Shown: positions 5,352-9,149 of the stretch, one piece after another
Position numbering within the stretch: position 1 is the stretch's first letter
Layout of the letters: every line of letters begins with the position of its first letter
NCBI GenBank assembly: GCA_034006575.1
Contig: JAVESN010000072.1
Span: 1 to 9,149 of the forward strand
Length of the DNA stretch: 9,149 nt
DNA from: Methanimicrococcus sp034006575
GTDB lineage: Archaea > Halobacteriota > Methanosarcinia > Methanosarcinales > Methanosarcinaceae
Reading direction: 5' to 3'
Made by a program: the position numbers and the translations under genes
The notes under the pieces: model-generated
Databases searched by the model: none
Told to the model about the DNA's origin: nothing
The model's input: only the letters and a program-made list of their open reading frames with translations

Positions 5352-6992
5352 TTAATTTTTGAATATTTCAGACATATCCGCTTCAAATCCGATAACGGCG
5401 TAGCCCAACTCAAATGCGGATAAAACGACCGGATGAAGTTCGCCGTAAACGCCGACTTTTTGGTCGTTGACGATGATGTCGGCGGCTCTCCCGTTTAAAA
5501 ATGAAGGATCGTCCGATTCTTTTAATTCGTATTCCGTATTCGTTTCTCTTAAAAAAGCATCGACCACTTCGGCCATTTCCGTAAAGTTGGCCGCGTGATG
5601 AATGGAAATTGCGGCAATTTTTTGTTTGTTTTTACCGCTGACAGCCACTTCGCCGATTTCATAAATCTTTTGAGGCAGCTCTCTGTGTCGATTCAATGCC
5701 AAGATTTCTAAAAGACCCGGCAAAAGCGTTGTTCGAATCAGGGTTTGATCTTCGCTGATTGGATGTGTGACATAAGTCACATCTTTTGTCACCGGACGCC
5801 GCATGTTTTCAAAGTGGATTTTTTCACTGGTGAGCGTAAACGGCATAACTTGGCTGTATCCGAGGCCGACCATCGCTTCAGAAGCCGATAAACGGGCGGT
5901 TGAAAGCGGGTGGGATTTTCCGGCGGTGTGCGCATCCGGCAAACGCGCCGGAATATTCGCGTAACCGTAACCAATGGCCACGTCTTCGATGATATCGTAT
6001 TCGTGTAAAATATCGGCGCGATAAGCCGGCGCAAAAACATCGTAAATCATTGGTGATTCGGATTTTAAAACGGCGTCAAATCCCATTTTACCGAGAGATT
6101 GAACGATCTCATCCCTTTCCATCGGAAATCCGAGATGCTTTTCGATTTCCTCTTGCCGAATCGAATAAACAAGCGGTTCTAAATTCGGAAGAATTATTTC
6201 CTTTTCGTCGCTTTCATCTTTGATTCGGACGGCTTCGATAATTCCGCCGCGTTCGGCCAACGCGGTGACGATAATATTTAACGCCACATAGACTTCTTTG
6301 CTCGTTCCCGTGACATCAATGAATAATTCTTTTGTAGATTCCGTAACGGTTGTTAAAGTTCCGTTGATAATAGGCGGAAAAGACAACACATCGCCTTTGG
6401 CGTCTCTTATGAGGGGGTATCTTTTCATTTCTTTGACAAGATGCGCGAATTTAACGCCCTTGGCGTGTTTTTCCAATATTTCGCTCATCGTCATTTTTTC
6501 GGTATGGTCCAACGGGACAAAGGTGTAATCGGGAGATTCCGTTGTGTATGTAAACGGCGCTTGGATATTTTTTAAATCGTGAACGCCGACGGATACTTTT
6601 TTACGGCCGCGGCCGAGCGCCCAATGCAAATCTTCCTGCAAATCCATGAGAGATTTGATGGCAGAGGACGTGAAATTCAGACCGCGGACGACGGCGCAGC
6701 CGAGAATCGGGCGAACATCTTTGACCTCTTTTTTAATGATAATTTCCACTTGGGGCGGCCGGACATCATATCTCTTAAGGCCGGGGGCGATTTCAAAAAA
6801 AGCTTTCATCGCGCGAGAAACGCCTTCGACGCTGTATAAGTCAGGACGGTTTGGGAAAAACTCGATGTCTATTGTTTCTTCTTCGACACGTTCGACCTCG
6901 GCGCCGATCATAGACACACTGTCAATGATTTGTTGCCGGCCAATGCCGGAAAGCGCTTCTAAATCTTTGGAATCTACAGTAATGACAGGCAT
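5352..6992 (-). CDS. pheT: Phenylalanyl-tRNA synthetase beta subunit, archaeal type
   Basis: PheT is the non-catalytic, tRNA-binding chain of the cytosolic (alpha-beta)2 phenylalanyl-tRNA synthetase and carries the editing site that hydrolyses Tyr-tRNA(Phe). The 546-residue length is typical of archaea and eukaryotes; the bacterial N-terminal EMAP-like domain and C-terminal FDX-ACB domain are absent. Visible parts: the B1-like start with DIEFFPNRPDLYSVEGVSRA at 42-61, the B3/B4 editing region at about 95-240 including LHWALGRGRKKVSVGVHD (122-139) and FPPIINGTLT (205-214), the B5 region at about 270-345 ending in RADILHEYDIIEDVAIGYGY at 325-344, and the catalytic-like core with PISEDQTLIRTTLLPGLLE at 411-429, YEIGEV at 444-449 and GELHP at 517-521. 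The ATG gives the family N-terminus (MPVITVD). No clear Shine-Dalgarno site precedes it. The pheS partner is not in the window. Confidence 0.96.
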   Translation of the reverse strand: MPVITVDSKDLEALSGIGRQQIIDSVSMIGAEVERVEEETIDIEFFPNRPDLYSVEGVSRAMKAFFEIAPGLKRYDVRPPQVEIIIKKEVKDVRPILGCAVVRGLNFTSSAIKSLMDLQEDLHWALGRGRKKVSVGVHDLKNIQAPFTYTTESPDYTFVPLDHTEKMTMSEILEKHAKGVKFAHLVKEMKRYPLIRDAKGDVLSFPPIINGTLTTVTESTKELFIDVTGTSKEVYVALNIIVTALAERGGIIEAVRIKDESDEKEIILPNLEPLVYSIRQEEIEKHLGFPMERDEIVQSLGKMGFDAVLKSESPMIYDVFAPAYRADILHEYDIIEDVAIGYGYANIPARLPDAHTAGKSHPLSTARLSASEAMVGLGYSQVMPFTLTSEKIHFENMRRPVTKDVTYVTHPISEDQTLIRTTLLPGLLEILALNRHRELPQKIYEIGEVAVSGKNKQKIAAISIHHAANFTEMAEVVDAFLRETNTEYELKESDDPSFLNGRAADIIVNDQKVGVYGELHPVVLSAFELGYAVIGFEADMSEIFKN

Positions 6993-7041
6993 AATAAATC
7001 CGATTTGAATTTGACTTTGATTAATTTATTGAATTTAAGTT

Positions 7042-7058
7042 AAAATTGATTCAATTTT
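7042..7058. repeat. 17-bp palindrome upstream of pheT
   Basis: AAAATTGA and TCAATTTT are exact reverse complements around a single central T. A compact dyad like this, about 50 bp upstream of the pheT start in a divergent region, fits a binding site for a dimeric regulator. In AT-rich DNA such dyads also occur by chance. Confidence 0.5.
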
Positions 7059-7301
7059 TATCTCTTTTGGTTGTATTAACGCTTTCTTTCATATATGAAT
7101 TATTCCGTTTATGTTTTTTTGAGTTTTTGCTCTTTATTTTTTAACGGAATGTCGGCGGAGTTCTTTTCATTTTGATTTCTTCTGTTCTTAAAAAGACCGT
7201 CGGTTTTTTATAGAACTTTTATCAGTTATTTGTTAGATTTCGAATTGAAATTCTTATCTTTTTCAAGGGTTTTTTGTTTTTAAAACACAATGATTGCACT
7301 T

Positions 7302-7313
7302 GAAAATTTATAA
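7302..7313 (+). promoter_or_regulatory. BRE/TATA promoter of the thermosome gene
   Basis: GAAAATTTATAA combines a purine-rich BRE-like GAAAA with the TATA box TTTATAA, the standard archaeal core promoter. The expected start near 7335 would leave a leader of about 140 nt before the ATG at 7476. A second AT-rich candidate (TAATATATAT, 7358-7367) would give a start near 7390 and a leader of about 85 nt. Confidence 0.5.
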
Positions 7314-7461
7314 CCGCTTGCCGAAAGGCTTGTGAATTTGTATTTAATTTATGTATGTAATATATATGATTCAAACATATCATTCAAACTCATAAAAGTC
7401 TTAAATTTTATTTTTGATAAATTTAAATCCAATTTTCATTTCAAATTTTTAATTCATATTC

Positions 7462-7466
7462 AGGAG
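7462..7466 (+). promoter_or_regulatory. Shine-Dalgarno site fixing the thermosome start
   Basis: AGGAG ends 9 nt before the ATG at 7476. It is the best ribosome binding site in the window and shows that translation begins at MAKTGPIIVLD, not at the GTG at 7332. Confidence 0.85.
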
Positions 7467-7475
7467 ATATCATTT

Positions 7476-9125
7476 ATGGCAAAAACAGGTCCGATTATTG
7501 TCTTAGATCCGGGGAAAGAAAGAACAAAAGGAAACGACGCTCTTTTTATGAACATCAGCGCGGCAAAAGCGGTCGCGGGTCTTGTTCAAAGTACGCTCGG
7601 CCCCAAAGGCATGGATAAAATGTTGATTAACAAGCTCGGTCAAGTCAGTATGACCAACGACGGCGCGAATATCTTAAAAGACATCGGCATTGAGCACCCC
7701 GCCGCAAAAATGATTGTCGAGGTCGCGCGCTCCGTTGAATCTACCGCCGGCGACGGAACTACAAGTTCCGTTATTTTTTCCGCCGCGCTTTTGGATAAAG
7801 CCGAAAAATTGGTTCGAAAAGGCATCCATCCGTCCGCCATTGTTAAAGGATATCGGGTCGCCGAGCAACAAGCGCTTCTCGTTTTAAATGAAAATGCGAT
7901 TGACGTTTCAAAAGAAAATCGCTCCGATATTTTAAAAAAGGTGGCCATGACTTCTCTGACCGGAAAAACGGCGGATGTTTACAAAGACCATTTGGCGAAT
8001 CTTTGTGTCCAAGCGGTTGAATCCGTTGAAGAAAACGGGTTTGTCGACGTTCGCACAAAAATTATCCGCGTCGTCGAGCTTCAACGAAGAATTCAAGATT
8101 CGGAAGTTGTTGAAGGAATCGCATTAAATACCGGCGCGCTCAGCCGAAACGCGCCAAAGCGCATTGAGAATCCGAAAATCGCAATTTTGGATGCTGAAAT
8201 CGCCGCGAACAAAACAAAAGCCAATTCCAAAATGGTGGTCCATTCTCCGGACGAGCGTCAGAAAATCATCGACGGCGAACGACGGGATGTTCTCGGCATC
8301 GCTCAAACGATTGTCGATACCGGCGCAACCGCGGTTTTTTCCACAAAAATGGTGAAGCCGGCGGTTTTGGAATTCTTTGATAAAAACGGCGTTTTCGTTT
8401 CCCGCCCGATGGATGAAAAAGACATTGAAAACGTTTCTTTTGCAACCGGCGCAAAAATCATCCGCAATCCCAAAGAAATCACCCAAGAAGATTTGGGCGG
8501 CGCGGCTCTTTTGGAGCGCGACACGAAAAACGGAGGCGGTAAAACGTTTATTCGCGGCGGTCACAATTCGAAGGTATCAACCATCGTTGTTCGCGGAGAA
8601 ACGCTTCAGCATGCCGACAGCGTTGATACGGCCCTGGATGACGCGCTTTGGGTGATTAAATCCGTCGTGGAAGACGGCAAAATTATTGCCGGCGGCGGCG
8701 CGGCCGAAATGGGCATCGCGTCAAATTTGTACGCTTTTGCGACAACGGCAAGCGGATATGACCAGCGCGTGATTACCGCTTACGCCGAGGCCATGGAAGA
8801 ATTGCCCAAAACGTTGGTTCGAAACAGCGGTTTGGACGTGATTGATCTTTCCTTAGCGCTTCGCGCCGAACACACGAAAAACAAAAATGCTGGCGTAAAC
8901 GTTTTCTCCGGAAAAGTTTCGGATATGTTTGACGAAGGCGTCGTTGACCCGCTCCGCGTCAAGTCCAATATGGTTAAAGCCGCAACGGAAGCCGCCATTA
9001 TGATTCTTCGAATCGACGATATGCTTCGCGCAACCGTCATACGCGATATCCCCGACGCGCCCGCCTCCCACATGGCGGCGTCTTACGACGGAATGGCTCC
9101 GCCGCAAATGAACGAGCGCAGATAA
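7476..9125 (+). CDS. ths: Thermosome (group II chaperonin) subunit, divergent paralog
   Basis: Thermosome subunits form a two-ring, ATP-driven cytosolic folding chamber with a built-in lid. From the ATG at 7476 the product is 549 residues, the normal length. Equatorial motifs are present: LGPKGMDKML at 41-50, MTNDGANILKD at 59-69, EHPAAKM at 73-79, GDGTT at 92-96 and AGGGAAE at 405-411; Asp389 in LDDAL is in the position of the catalytic aspartate. The apical region keeps the length needed for the lid helix (about 240-300), and ILRIDDML at 510-517 is the conserved C-terminal signature. Divergent points: SVDTALDDA (382-390) replaces the usual DE.ERSL.DA, STK at 289-291 replaces the common CQK, and the tail APPQMNERR lacks the GGM-rich end typical of many thermosomes. 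Those comparisons are from memory. It starts with AGGAG 9 nt upstream and stands alone. It could be the main chaperonin of a divergent lineage or an extra paralog. Confidence 0.95.
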   Translation: MAKTGPIIVLDPGKERTKGNDALFMNISAAKAVAGLVQSTLGPKGMDKMLINKLGQVSMTNDGANILKDIGIEHPAAKMIVEVARSVESTAGDGTTSSVIFSAALLDKAEKLVRKGIHPSAIVKGYRVAEQQALLVLNENAIDVSKENRSDILKKVAMTSLTGKTADVYKDHLANLCVQAVESVEENGFVDVRTKIIRVVELQRRIQDSEVVEGIALNTGALSRNAPKRIENPKIAILDAEIAANKTKANSKMVVHSPDERQKIIDGERRDVLGIAQTIVDTGATAVFSTKMVKPAVLEFFDKNGVFVSRPMDEKDIENVSFATGAKIIRNPKEITQEDLGGAALLERDTKNGGGKTFIRGGHNSKVSTIVVRGETLQHADSVDTALDDALWVIKSVVEDGKIIAGGGAAEMGIASNLYAFATTASGYDQRVITAYAEAMEELPKTLVRNSGLDVIDLSLALRAEHTKNKNAGVNVFSGKVSDMFDEGVVDPLRVKSNMVKAATEAAIMILRIDDMLRATVIRDIPDAPASHMAASYDGMAPPQMNERR

Positions 9126-9128
9126 TTT

Positions 9129-9140
9129 AAACGCGTTTTT
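9129..9140 (+). terminator. Short palindrome and T-run after the thermosome gene
   Basis: AAACGCGTTT at 9129-9138, 4 bp after the TAA stop, runs into T5 at 9136-9140. It may terminate the transcript by its U-run; the palindrome has almost no loop. The window ends 9 bp later, so further signals cannot be judged. Confidence 0.35.
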
Positions 9141-9149
9141 AAAAACAAA

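Larger units (their letters stand above)
6993..7475. promoter_or_regulatory. Divergent pheT/thermosome control region
   Basis: This 483-bp AT-rich spacer holds both promoters. On the pheT side, about 50 bp before its start, is the palindrome AAAATTGATTCAATTTT (7042-7058). In the middle, AAAAAGACCG and CGGTTTTTT form a loose dyad with T6 (7190-7209), a possible weak plus-strand terminator. On the thermosome side are a BRE/TATA match (7302-7313), a GCC-GAAA-GGC mini-hairpin (7320-7329), an 8-bp direct repeat ATTCAAAC (7369-7376, 7382-7389) and the Shine-Dalgarno site. A frame open from the GTG at 7332 runs into the chaperonin gene, but its 48 codons are biased low-complexity leader and match no chaperonin N-terminus. 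Confidence 0.5.

Noticed and set aside
7332..7475. 48-codon N-terminal extension of the chaperonin from a GTG at 7332
   Set aside because: It is low-complexity AT-rich leader sequence with no ribosome site; the ATG at 7476 has AGGAG at good spacing and gives the normal thermosome N-terminus.
8124..9107. Minus-strand frames of up to 146 codons opposite the thermosome gene
   Set aside because: They are antisense shadows of a conserved coding sequence, without ribosome sites or recognisable motifs.

Overview
The window looks like part of an archaeal chromosome, most plausibly a euryarchaeal methanogen. It carries a group II chaperonin (thermosome) subunit, a short archaeal-type phenylalanyl-tRNA synthetase beta chain, a small-type PurL, and archaeal promoter elements (BRE/TATA). 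The PurL start (MLPAEDLK, then WSEHCSYRSS) and its VRGE-YFD segment resemble, from memory, PurL of Methanomicrobiales (Methanocorpusculum-like); that placement is an inference. Coding DNA has mixed composition, while the spacers are long and very AT-rich. About 82% of the window is coding. I see no transposase, phage gene, CRISPR array, rRNA or complete tRNA.

Layout. 1-117: four tandem 13-bp repeats, then a strong hairpin plus U-tract that terminates purL. 118-2286 (-): purL. 2287-2587: divergent purL/larB promoter region with a widely spaced 10-bp inverted repeat. 2588-4647 (+): larB-larC, a two-gene operon with an ATGA stop/start overlap. 4648-5351: a 704-bp spacer with pyrimidine-rich termination signals, a GC-richer island with hairpins (candidate small RNA or gene remnant) and a second hairpin/T-run. 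5352-6992 (-): pheT. 6993-7475: divergent pheT/thermosome control region with a 17-bp palindrome and a BRE/TATA box. 7476-9125 (+): thermosome subunit with a good Shine-Dalgarno sequence; the reading frame stays open upstream to 7332, but that stretch is leader.

How the genes work together. PurL makes FGAM in purine synthesis and PheT is half of the Phe-tRNA synthetase; both are housekeeping. LarB and LarC make the nickel-pincer nucleotide cofactor of lactate racemase and related LarA-family enzymes; the sulfur transferase LarE and any LarA are not in the window. The thermosome subunit folds proteins and is divergent enough to suggest a specialised paralog. The genes are not one pathway. The least explained items are the island at about 4855-4985, the divergent chaperonin, and the orphan larBC pair. 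No clearly new multi-gene system is visible.
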